Below, one piece after another: positions 1 through 8,763 of a DNA stretch of 64,000 bases. Origin of the DNA: CAYSQW01 sp964433135 (GTDB lineage: Bacteria > Acidobacteriota > Aminicenantia > Aminicenantales > Aminicenantaceae); contig CAYSQW010000009.1 in the NCBI GenBank assembly GCA_964433135.1, positions 25,573-89,572 on the forward strand. The letters are read 5' to 3'. Under the pieces are notes generated by a model. That model was not told the DNA's origin. It saw only the letters and a list, made by a program, of their open reading frames with translations, and searched no databases. The number at the start of each line of letters is the position of its first letter. Positions within the stretch are counted from its first letter, which is position 1. The translations under genes and the position numbers were made by a program.

Positions 1-102
1 CGGCCCCTTTCCTCCCGCCCGGAAAAAATAAGTGTATCCCTTAGCGGCGGGGGGAAGCCGGTCACAAACAAATATGCATGGCTTTTTGACTCTCCATTCA
101 TC

Positions 103-132
103 TTGAATGGTTGAAATGAGTTTTGATAGTAT
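103..132 (+). promoter_or_regulatory. Candidate promoter of the DDAH-like gene
   Basis: TTGAAT at 103-108 and TAGTAT at 127-132 are 18 bases apart. Transcription would start at about 139, which is the A of the start codon, and no Shine-Dalgarno sequence precedes the ATG. This suggests a leaderless message. The call rests on hexamer matches alone. The first 100 bases of the window hold no recognisable gene. Confidence 0.35.
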
Positions 133-138
133 CTTTAC

Positions 139-903
139 ATGAAATTTTCAAACGCCATTGTTCGAAAACCGGGCAAAAGTCTTGTCCGGGGATTGACCGG
201 ATCGGATCTGGGAAAGCCGGATTATGAAAGAGCCTGCTTGCAGCATGAAGCTTACATCAGCGCCTTGAAGGAATGCGGGCTGAAAGTCACGATTCTGGAG
301 GCCGAAGAGAATTTCCCGGATTCCACATTCGTCGAGGATACGGCGCTGTTGACGCCTTACTGCGCCGTGATCACCCGTGCCGGGGCGCCGTCAAGGAGAA
401 GGGAGATCATCGGCATCAAACCGGTGATCGAGGAATTTTTTCCCGCCATCGAAGCGATCCGGCCGCAGGGAACGGTCGAAGCCGGGGATGTTATGATGGT
501 CGGTAGTCATTTTTACATCGGCTTATCCGGCCGCACCAATCAAAATGGTGCCGATCAGGTCATTTGCACCTTGAACAAATACGGCATGAGCGGATCGGTC
601 GTTAAATTGGAGAAAGTGCTTCATCTGAAAACGGGAGTTTCTTATCTGGAGCATAATAACCTGGCCGCTTGTGGGGAATTTTTATCGAATCCGGAATTTA
701 AGAGTTTCCATATCATCGAGATCCCCGAAGAGGAGAGCTACGCCGCCAACTGCGTCTGGATAAACGACAGGGTGCTCATTCCCATGGGGTATCCCGAAAC
801 CAAACGGAAGATCATGAAGGCGGGGTATGCGGTCATCGAGGTCGATGTGTCCGAGTTCCGCAAGTTGGACGGCGGCTTGAGCTGTCTGTCGTTGAGGTTT
901 TAG
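139..903 (+). CDS. Dimethylargininase (DDAH)-like amidinohydrolase
   Basis: The 254-residue protein belongs to the guanidine-modifying (amidinotransferase/arginine deiminase) superfamily and has the size and motif order of N,N-dimethylarginine dimethylaminohydrolase. This family hydrolyses methylated arginine to citrulline and methylamine in the cytoplasm. Visible family landmarks are FVEDTA near residue 65, EAGDVM near 115, a His at residue 162 in the LHLKTG motif, and a catalytic-type Cys at residue 249 in the C-terminal LDGGLSCLSL motif. The gene stands alone and converges with the FAD dehydrogenase. The ATG at 139 has no Shine-Dalgarno sequence and may be leaderless. Substrate (dimethylarginine versus another guanidino compound) is not shown by sequence. 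Confidence 0.85.
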   Translation: MKFSNAIVRKPGKSLVRGLTGSDLGKPDYERACLQHEAYISALKECGLKVTILEAEENFPDSTFVEDTALLTPYCAVITRAGAPSRRREIIGIKPVIEEFFPAIEAIRPQGTVEAGDVMMVGSHFYIGLSGRTNQNGADQVICTLNKYGMSGSVVKLEKVLHLKTGVSYLEHNNLAACGEFLSNPEFKSFHIIEIPEEESYAANCVWINDRVLIPMGYPETKRKIMKAGYAVIEVDVSEFRKLDGGLSCLSLRF

Positions 904-998
904 AGCGGGAGCCGCCTGACCGATTCCTTCGGCGGCCGGATCTCGATTCTAAACACAATCATTCGAGCGAGTCTTCGGATTCGTCAACCCGGTTTTTT

Positions 999-2537
999 CT
1001 ATCCATCCTTCTCGATGATCGCCATGGCCGTCCGGATGCCGTCGATAGCGCTGGAGATGATGCCTCCCGCATGTCCGCTGCCTTCGCCGATAAGATAGAG
1101 GTTGTTAAATCCCTCGCACAAACCATGGGGATCGCGCAGGACCTGGATAGGTGAGGAGGTCTTGCTCTCAAGTCCCATGATGTTGCCGGTTTCGAATCCC
1201 CGAAGTCGGCGGCTGAACTCTTCGATCCCGCTTCTTAGAGCCCGGGTCACTTGCGGCGGCAGCATTTCCCACAGCGGGGCCGGCGTCAATCCCAGAGGAT
1301 AACTGGAGTCGGCTTCCTTTTGGGGTGTGGTTTCATGGAGAAAATCCTGGATCGAACAGAACGGAGCCCTGAAGCCTTCGGCCTGACGGTGAAATCTCTC
1401 TTCGAGCGCGGCTACGTGATCCAGGGCTTCCAGGGGCGTGACGGCCCGGCCCGCAAGTTCGTCGGGATGGATGCCCGCCACGCAGGCCGCATTGGCGAAG
1501 CGGCCCGACCGCCTGAAATAGCTCATGCCGTTGACGATATTCGTGTTGCCGTAGGCCCCAGAGGGAACAACGACGCCCCCGGGACACATGCAGAAGGTGT
1601 AAACCGGCCGGTCGCTGCATCCCCTCCCGGTCAGGCGGTATTCGGCCGCCTTGACGCCGGGCAGTTGTTCGCATCCCCACTGCGCCAGATTGATGAGTTT
1701 TTGGGGGTGTTCGACCCGGCAGCCGACGGCGAAGTTCTTCGTGCGGAACCGGACTCCCCGGCTGATGAGCATTCGATAGGTATCGTAGGCGGAATGTCCC
1801 GGGGCGATGAGGATACTTTGTGCCGAAAAAGAACCGGCGGATGTCACAACTTCCATGATCCGGCCGTTCCGGGCGTGGAAATCTTCCGCCATGGTATCGA
1901 AGCGGATGACGCCGCCCAGATTGATGAATTCCTTGCGAAGATTTTCCACAATCATCATGAGGTTGTCGCTTCCGACATGAGGATGGGCCATATAGGCGAT
2001 CTCTTCCGGAGCGCCGGCGCGGATATAAGCGTCTATGATAAAGGCTTTCTCCAGGGAAAACCGTCGAGTCCTCGCCGTGAGCTTTCCGTCGGAAAAGGTA
2101 CCCCCGCCGCCTTCGCCGAAAGCGTAATTTCCCGCTGGATCGAAACGGCCGGTTTGTTCGAACGTTTCGATACTTCGGGCCCGTTTGGCGACGATACCGC
2201 CTCTTTCGATCACCGTGGTCGGGAAACCCGCTTTTTGCAGGAGGAGCGCCGCAAAAAAACCGGCGGGGCCGCTGCCGACAACCACGATGTCTTTCTCCCG
2301 CTTGCGATAGGGGATTTTCAGGAGAGAGGGGGACTCCGGAAGGTTTCCTTTGAGCTCTGGGGAGGATACGGCAAGCTTGAGCTTCCAATGGATATCGTTT
2401 TTCTTCCTTGCATCCAGGCTCTTTCGTTCGATCCGGTGCGAAAACGTTCGCAATCGCAGGCGCTTTGCGATTCTTCGCTCGAGATGCTCTTCGGTGAAAT
2501 CCGTAGGAAGTGTAAGCGATATTTCCGTATAGCCCAT
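999..2537 (-). CDS. FAD-dependent dehydrogenase (COG2509-like)
   Basis: A 512-residue cytoplasmic flavoprotein. A dinucleotide-binding motif (VVGSGPAGFFAALLLQ) lies near residue 86, after an N-terminal domain of about 80 residues. A glycine-rich FGEGGGGTFSDGKL block follows near residue 140. The C-terminal GEGSGHAGGIISSAIDG motif near 485 is the second FAD contact typical of this group of uncharacterised dehydrogenases. The family is widespread in anaerobes but its substrate is unknown, so only the cofactor is assigned. The start at 2537 has a weak upstream GGAAAA. It points toward the DDAH-like gene and shares no operon with its neighbours. Confidence 0.8.
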   Translation of the reverse strand: MGYTEISLTLPTDFTEEHLERRIAKRLRLRTFSHRIERKSLDARKKNDIHWKLKLAVSSPELKGNLPESPSLLKIPYRKREKDIVVVGSGPAGFFAALLLQKAGFPTTVIERGGIVAKRARSIETFEQTGRFDPAGNYAFGEGGGGTFSDGKLTARTRRFSLEKAFIIDAYIRAGAPEEIAYMAHPHVGSDNLMMIVENLRKEFINLGGVIRFDTMAEDFHARNGRIMEVVTSAGSFSAQSILIAPGHSAYDTYRMLISRGVRFRTKNFAVGCRVEHPQKLINLAQWGCEQLPGVKAAEYRLTGRGCSDRPVYTFCMCPGGVVVPSGAYGNTNIVNGMSYFRRSGRFANAACVAGIHPDELAGRAVTPLEALDHVAALEERFHRQAEGFRAPFCSIQDFLHETTPQKEADSSYPLGLTPAPLWEMLPPQVTRALRSGIEEFSRRLRGFETGNIMGLESKTSSPIQVLRDPHGLCEGFNNLYLIGEGSGHAGGIISSAIDGIRTAMAIIEKDG

Positions 2538-2642
2538 AATTTTTCCATTCTACCATGTTACCGCGCCGGATATCCAAGGTGGGAAGATCGCCGCCATCAT
2601 CCCGTCGGTATGGATCGAGAAGACCTCTCCATGACTTTATGG

Positions 2643-2667
2643 TAAAATATAAAAAATAATAAGGAGG
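2643..2667 (+). promoter_or_regulatory. Candidate -10 element and RBS of the DUF2177 gene
   Basis: TAAAAT at 2643-2648 is a good -10 match, and an AAGGAGG ribosome site lies at about 2661-2667 before the ATG at 2673. No convincing -35 is seen. The pair supports a separate transcript starting here. Confidence 0.35.
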
Positions 2668-2672
2668 GCGGT

Positions 2673-3095
2673 ATGAGCTTTCTTCGATTGGCGCTGCTTT
2701 GGGCGGCAAGCTTCGTGTTTACCAGCCTCGTGGACGCGATCTGGCATCTGGGGATCTTCCGCGGTATCTATTCCGCTGAGTTCAAACCTCTTGCCCGGAT
2801 GAGCGGGGACAAGATGGCGTTTAGAGCCTTTCCCGGAATGATGGCGCAGATATTGGTCGTAAGCTGTATCGTAGCGTTGGTTCTTATCAAGGCGGCTCAC
2901 GGCACGTTCTGGGAAGCCGTGTTGATCGGAGCGCTCGCCGGTGTCCTGGGGATTACGGTATACGGCTTCACAAACTACGCGTTGATGAAGGATTGGAGTT
3001 TGAGCCTGACCGTGCTTGAAGTCGTATGGGGCCCTCTTTTGGGAGGCGTCAGCGGTGGATTCGTCTTCTGGATGAAATCGCTTCTGTTAAAATAG
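2673..3095 (+). CDS. DUF2177 family inner-membrane protein
   Basis: A 140-residue, very hydrophobic protein with about four transmembrane segments. The N-terminal segment carries the LVDAIWHLGIFRG sequence characteristic of DUF2177 proteins, and a GFTNYALMKDW motif lies between the third and fourth segments. The molecular function of the family is unknown. A strong AAGGAGG ribosome site precedes the start. The next gene, a PNPOx-like protein, begins 26 bases downstream, so the two are probably cotranscribed. Confidence 0.8.
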   Translation: MSFLRLALLWAASFVFTSLVDAIWHLGIFRGIYSAEFKPLARMSGDKMAFRAFPGMMAQILVVSCIVALVLIKAAHGTFWEAVLIGALAGVLGITVYGFTNYALMKDWSLSLTVLEVVWGPLLGGVSGGFVFWMKSLLLK

Positions 3096-3121
3096 ATGAG
3101 AGTCGAGGAAGCGCGATACCA

Positions 3122-3562
3122 ATGACCCGGGAAATGAAAAAGCTCGTGAAGCGGACTCTGGAAGCCCAGAATCTTGGTGTTCTGGCTACTCTGGACAAAA
3201 ATAATCCTTATGAGAATCTTGTCGCTTTCATCTCGTCCGAGGATCTCAAATACATCATGTTCACCACCGCCGTCTATACCCGGAAATATGCCAACCTCAA
3301 GAATCATCCGCACGTATCTTTCCTGGTGGATACGCGGAGCAATTCGGTGAAGGATTTTCATGAGTGCATCGCGATAACGGCGTTGGGAGATGCCCGGGAA
3401 ACTGTGAGGGATGAACGTGATGCAAGCCTTCGTCTTTATCTGGAGAAACACCCCTATCTCGAAGATTTCGTGAGATCTCCATCCACCCGGATTTTCCGGA
3501 TTCGAGTCAAAAAATACGTCGTGGTTTCCGAGTTTCAAAACGTCTCGGAATTTAACCTTTGA
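3122..3562 (+). CDS. Pyridoxamine 5'-phosphate oxidase-like flavin-binding protein
   Basis: The reading frame is open from 3026, but the ATG at 3122 is preceded by GAGGAAG and gives a 146-residue protein starting MTREMKK, normal for a single-domain PNPOx-like split barrel. The core shows the usual order: LGVLATLDKNNPYENLVAF (strand pair), IMFTTAVYTRKYANLKNHP (phosphate/flavin loop) and VSFLVDTRSN. Such proteins bind FMN, F420 or haem. True pyridoxamine phosphate oxidases are longer, so that reaction is not claimed. The stop codon lies one base before the start of the dikinase-like gene, so the two are translationally linked. Confidence 0.75.
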   Translation: MTREMKKLVKRTLEAQNLGVLATLDKNNPYENLVAFISSEDLKYIMFTTAVYTRKYANLKNHPHVSFLVDTRSNSVKDFHECIAITALGDARETVRDERDASLRLYLEKHPYLEDFVRSPSTRIFRIRVKKYVVVSEFQNVSEFNL

Positions 3563-3563
3563 A

Positions 3564-5753
3564 ATGTTGATCATTCCTATCGCGGATATCCGCAAAGAGC
3601 ACCGCTCTCAGGTTGGCGGCAAAGGATTTGCCCTGGCGCACCTAGAGGCGGGCGGGATGAAAGTCCCTAAAGCCGTTTGCCTGACCACCGAGGCGTACCG
3701 GACATTCGTGAACGAAACCGGACTCGATAAAAAGATCCGTCTTGAAATCCACAGAAAACGGCTGGAAAAAGCACGTTGGGAAGAGATGTGGGATACCTCT
3801 CTCCGTATCCGAAATCTCTTTCTGCGGGCGGCGTATCCCCGGGAGCTTTCCTACGCACTCAGGGAAGGGTTCGATGATCATTTCAGGGGGATACCGGTGG
3901 CGGTTCGCTCATCCGCTCCGGGAGAGGATTCGGCCGCGGTCTCCTTTGCCGGGATACATGATTCCTATATCAATGTCTTCGGAGCCGAGGCCATCCTCAA
4001 ACATGTCAAGCTGGTGTGGGCGTCGCTTTGGTCGGATGCCGCCATCCTGTACCGGAAAGAACTGGAACTCGATCTGGAAAAGAGCGTTATGGCGGTGGTC
4101 GTACAGGAGTTTGTGGCCGGAGAGAGCTCGGGAGTCTTCTTCAGCAAAAATCCCATGGATGGAAACCAGTCCGTCATTGAGGCGGTGTACGGCCTCAACC
4201 AAGGTTTGGTGGATGGAACCATCGAGCCGGACCGGTGGATCCTGAGAAGAAAAAGCGGTATGATCCTGAACCATACGCCGGTTTCGCATACCCGGTTGAT
4301 GAGACCTTCTTCCAATGGAGTTGAAATGGTCACGCTCGATCCGGGGGAACATAGGGTGCCGCCCCTGACGCCGAAGCGGGTTCAGGCTGTGTTTGAAATG
4401 GGAGAGAAAGCCGAGAACTCATTCGGTTGTCCTCAGGATGTAGAGTGGACGTTCCGAAAGCGAACGCTTTTTACCCTTCAGTCGAGGCCGATCACGACCG
4501 AAGACGAAGAACGGCCCAAAGATCAAAAGAGCTGGTACCTGAGTCTTCGCAGAAGCTTCGAGAACCTGCGGGTGCTGCGTTCCCGCATCGAGACGCATAC
4601 CATCCCGGATATGATCCGTGAGGCCGACGTCTTGGCGGCACAGGAGCTTTCCAGCCTGTCGGATAGAAAACTTTCGGATGAGATGCAGCGCAGAAAGAAG
4701 ATCTACGTGCACTGGGTGGATGTCTACTGGAAGGAGTTTATCCCCTTCTCCCATGGATTCCGGCTTTTCGGGCAGGTCTATAACGACAAAATACAACCTG
4801 ACGATCCCTATGAATTCGTGGAGCTGCTGCGTCCGAGGAGCATGCACGGCTTGGAAAGGAACCGTATTTTAGAGAAGATGGCCGCTTTTATCAGGGGGGA
4901 TGCCGTGCTCGCCCGGGAGATAAAGAACGGCCGGTTGAAAGATGTGAAGCATCATGAGTTTCAAAAGCTCTGGGATACGTTCTGGGAAGAATATGCCAAC
5001 CTGAAAGTCTTCGAAGAAACCGATTCCGGGGTTGTCGAGCGGTTTTCAGGGCTGCTACTGCGCATGGCGGAAACTTCTCCTTCTCGAATAAAAAAGAAAA
5101 AGGCTGCGGTGCGCAACTCCATCGGGCCCGAACTCTTCTTCTCCCAATTCAAGCGGGAAGATCAGGATTATGCACGGGGCTTGCTGGACCTGGCGCGATT
5201 CAGCTATCGGCTGCGGGATGATGACAATATATATCTGGGTCAGATCGAGCGGCAGATGAATCGTTCCATTTTTGAAGGAAGAAAAAGGCTCAAGCGGAGA
5301 TTCTCCTCCAGCTATATGGAATTTTCAGATGAACAGATCATAAAAAGTCTGAGAGATCCTGCATACACGCCCCGTTTAAGCAAAAAAAGGAGTTCGCGTC
5401 CCCTAAAAACCTCATGGCAGGCAAGGCAGCTCAGAGGGCAGCCCGCGGGGAAAGGATTAACAACGGGAGCGGCGCGGGTTATTCATGAAGAGTCCGATCT
5501 CTTTGAATTCAAAAAAGGGGAAGTTCTGGTCTGTGAATCCGTGGAACCCAATATGACGTTTGTTGTACCCCTGGCCGGCGCAATTGTTGAAAAACGAGGA
5601 GGTATGCTGATCCATGGAGCGATCATTGCCAGGGAATACGGGATCGCCTGTGTGACGGGAATCCCGGATGCCGACCGTGTCATCCGAACCGGTGATTCCG
5701 TGACCGTGGATGGATTTTTAGGGCTGGTGATTGTGGCTCCGGGGAAAAAATAA
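3564..5753 (+). CDS. PEP-synthase-like ATP-grasp/phosphohistidine phosphotransferase
   Basis: The 729-residue protein has the two mobile parts of a dikinase. An N-terminal PPDK/PEP-synthase ATP-binding domain spans about residues 1-320, with VGGKGFALAHLEAGG near 18, VRSSAPGEDS near 113 and the metal/ATP region DVEWTF near 292. A C-terminal swivelling phosphohistidine domain contains GGMLIHGAIIAREYG, with the phospho-carrier His at residue 684. The PEP/pyruvate-binding TIM barrel of PEP synthase is absent. About 300 charged, mostly helical residues (roughly 325-625) sit between the two domains. This layout matches rifampin phosphotransferase-type enzymes, which phosphorylate a small molecule bound by the central domain. 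The central sequence is not recognised, so the acceptor is unknown. Confidence 0.75.
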   Translation: MLIIPIADIRKEHRSQVGGKGFALAHLEAGGMKVPKAVCLTTEAYRTFVNETGLDKKIRLEIHRKRLEKARWEEMWDTSLRIRNLFLRAAYPRELSYALREGFDDHFRGIPVAVRSSAPGEDSAAVSFAGIHDSYINVFGAEAILKHVKLVWASLWSDAAILYRKELELDLEKSVMAVVVQEFVAGESSGVFFSKNPMDGNQSVIEAVYGLNQGLVDGTIEPDRWILRRKSGMILNHTPVSHTRLMRPSSNGVEMVTLDPGEHRVPPLTPKRVQAVFEMGEKAENSFGCPQDVEWTFRKRTLFTLQSRPITTEDEERPKDQKSWYLSLRRSFENLRVLRSRIETHTIPDMIREADVLAAQELSSLSDRKLSDEMQRRKKIYVHWVDVYWKEFIPFSHGFRLFGQVYNDKIQPDDPYEFVELLRPRSMHGLERNRILEKMAAFIRGDAVLAREIKNGRLKDVKHHEFQKLWDTFWEEYANLKVFEETDSGVVERFSGLLLRMAETSPSRIKKKKAAVRNSIGPELFFSQFKREDQDYARGLLDLARFSYRLRDDDNIYLGQIERQMNRSIFEGRKRLKRRFSSSYMEFSDEQIIKSLRDPAYTPRLSKKRSSRPLKTSWQARQLRGQPAGKGLTTGAARVIHEESDLFEFKKGEVLVCESVEPNMTFVVPLAGAIVEKRGGMLIHGAIIAREYGIACVTGIPDADRVIRTGDSVTVDGFLGLVIVAPGKK

Positions 5754-5790
5754 CGGATGCATGATCTGGGGAGTGAAATGGAGAAAAAAC

Positions 5791-6438
5791 ATGAAAAAGC
5801 GAAAATACGATTTTCGTATCATATGGGGGTTGCTTTGTGTCTCTTTTATCATGGCTCCGCTGTTTGGAACCGGGGAAAGCACGCTGTCGGTTTTATGGGG
5901 TGATTCGGCGATGAATATTCAATCGGAATTTATCTTGATCGATGATTTCTCGGGCGGCGGAGGGATCTCTTCCTTTGGAACGGAGTGGCGGATGTTCACC
6001 GATCGGGTGATGGGAGGAAGATCGACGGCGGACTGGAGATTTGATACCATCGATGGGCGCAGGTGCGTGCATTTATGGGGAGATGTCTCGCTGGCCAACA
6101 ACGGGGGGTTTATCCAGGTGGCCCTTCCCTTGACCCGCAGTGGAAAGGCCTTCGATGCGAGTCCTTATATGGGAGTGCGTCTTTGGGTCCGGGGGAACGG
6201 AGAGAAGTATCATGTGCACCTGCGCTCCCGGCGTACCCGCTTTCCATGGCAGTATTACGGCGCCGGATTTATTGCCGGGGAAAGCTGGAGCATGATTGAA
6301 CTGCCTTTCTCCGAGTTTAAAGCGGAACGCTTGAAAGCGCCGTTGAATCCCGAAAAGCTGACCCGGATCGCCGTCGTCGCTATCGGGGAAGAAGTTAAGG
6401 CTGACGTGGCGGTGGCGCGGATCGAGTTTTATCGCTGA
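5791..6438 (+). CDS. CIA30-like (complex I intermediate-associated protein 30) family protein
   Basis: The frame is open from 5731, but the ATG at 5791 follows GGAG and begins a 215-residue protein with a signal-like start (MKKRKYDFR then a hydrophobic stretch). After residue 45 comes the CIA30 beta-sandwich: IDDFSGGG, then WRMFTDRVMGGRS, and near the middle VRLWVRGNGEKYHVHLRS. In bacteria the domain occurs in envelope and NAD(P)-binding-like proteins of unclear role, and a galactose-binding-like jelly-roll fold is expected. Location outside the cytoplasm is inferred from the N-terminus. It lies 37 bases after the dikinase-like gene and may share its transcript. Confidence 0.7.
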   Translation: MKKRKYDFRIIWGLLCVSFIMAPLFGTGESTLSVLWGDSAMNIQSEFILIDDFSGGGGISSFGTEWRMFTDRVMGGRSTADWRFDTIDGRRCVHLWGDVSLANNGGFIQVALPLTRSGKAFDASPYMGVRLWVRGNGEKYHVHLRSRRTRFPWQYYGAGFIAGESWSMIELPFSEFKAERLKAPLNPEKLTRIAVVAIGEEVKADVAVARIEFYR

Positions 6439-6484
6439 TCCTTCAGGTTGACATGACGTTTATAATGGATGAAAGAGGTGACAT

Positions 6485-7240
6485 ATGAGTCAAAGAGGAT
6501 TTAGGTTTTTAGTGCTGGTTTCGGTGTTGTTGTTCTTGCTTCCGGTTTCCGGTTTATGCGATTGGTTCTTTGATGTGGAGGGTGGATATGTCTGGCCCGG
6601 ATACGTCGATGTCAGGATTCCCAATGAAACGGGAACGCTGTTTTCCCTTGTCGACGACCTTCCTGCGGAATCAAAATTTGTGTATCGGCTGCGACTGGGT
6701 TATCGGTTTAATCCCAAGCACTCGGTTTCACTCCTTTTCGCTCCTCTCAGCTTGATGGCTCAAGGGAGTGTCGAAAAAGATCTCTCTTTTAACGGCGATA
6801 CGTTCCCAGCCGGTACACCGCTTGAAGCATTGTACACGTTTAATTCCTACCGTTTGACCTACCGGTTTGATTTTGTCAATTCCAGAAAATGGAAGGTGGG
6901 CTTGGGATTTACGGCGAAGATCCGGGATGCGGAGGTCCGGATCGATGATTCCGGAAAAAGTTCTTCCAATACGAATGTCGGATTTGTTCCGCTGCTTAAT
7001 TTTCGGGTTGAATGGAGGGCCTCGGAAAAAATGAGTTTGCTTCTGGAAGGTGACGCTCTCGCGTCGCCCGGAGGCCAGGGGAGGGCGGAAGATGTTTTAC
7101 TCGCCCTGTATTATCATCTGAACGATGCGATCGTATTGAAAGCGGGTTACCGCGTCGTAGAAGGCGGAGCGGATGTCGAGAGTGTCTATAATTTCACCTG
7201 GCTGAATTATGTGACCGCGGGTATCGTCTTCCAATTTTAA
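6485..7240 (+). CDS. Predicted outer-membrane beta-barrel protein
   Basis: A 251-residue protein with a clear signal peptide (hydrophobic core LVLVSVLLFLLPVSG, cleavage expected near residue 25). Alternating polar/aromatic strands follow, such as FVYRLRLGYRFNPKHSVSLLF and YRLTYRFDFV. It ends in GIVFQF; a C-terminal phenylalanine is the usual recognition signal for outer-membrane barrel assembly. The size suggests an 8-10 strand barrel, similar to OmpW/OmpA-like small barrels, but no specific family is recognised. An AGAGGTG ribosome site lies just upstream. TATAAT at 6461-6466 is a candidate -10. It converges with the photolyase gene. Confidence 0.65.
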   Translation: MSQRGFRFLVLVSVLLFLLPVSGLCDWFFDVEGGYVWPGYVDVRIPNETGTLFSLVDDLPAESKFVYRLRLGYRFNPKHSVSLLFAPLSLMAQGSVEKDLSFNGDTFPAGTPLEALYTFNSYRLTYRFDFVNSRKWKVGLGFTAKIRDAEVRIDDSGKSSSNTNVGFVPLLNFRVEWRASEKMSLLLEGDALASPGGQGRAEDVLLALYYHLNDAIVLKAGYRVVEGGADVESVYNFTWLNYVTAGIVFQF

Positions 7241-7262
7241 AAAAATCCAGGCACGAATCCCA

Positions 7263-8615
<1,353 letters not shown>

Positions 8616-8763
8616 GGCATGATCCCCCAAAAAATCGTATTCGCTCTGTTAGGCGATAAGGTCATTTCTTTTTTACCATTGATCGGGGCGGAAGTAAAAT
8701 CGAGTTCGAGCGGAGAAGAAGATAATCTCGATGTATTCGAAAGACTGTCCGGTGATACCCGTT

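Noticed and set aside
1251..2645. 464-residue plus-strand frame opposite the FAD dehydrogenase
   Set aside because: It lies fully antisense to a well-supported flavoprotein, has no family motifs and shows low-complexity composition typical of a shadow frame.
6448..6466. TTGACA followed by TATAAT as a promoter for the barrel gene
   Set aside because: The two hexamers are only seven bases apart, which cannot bind RNA polymerase as a pair; only the -10 may be real.
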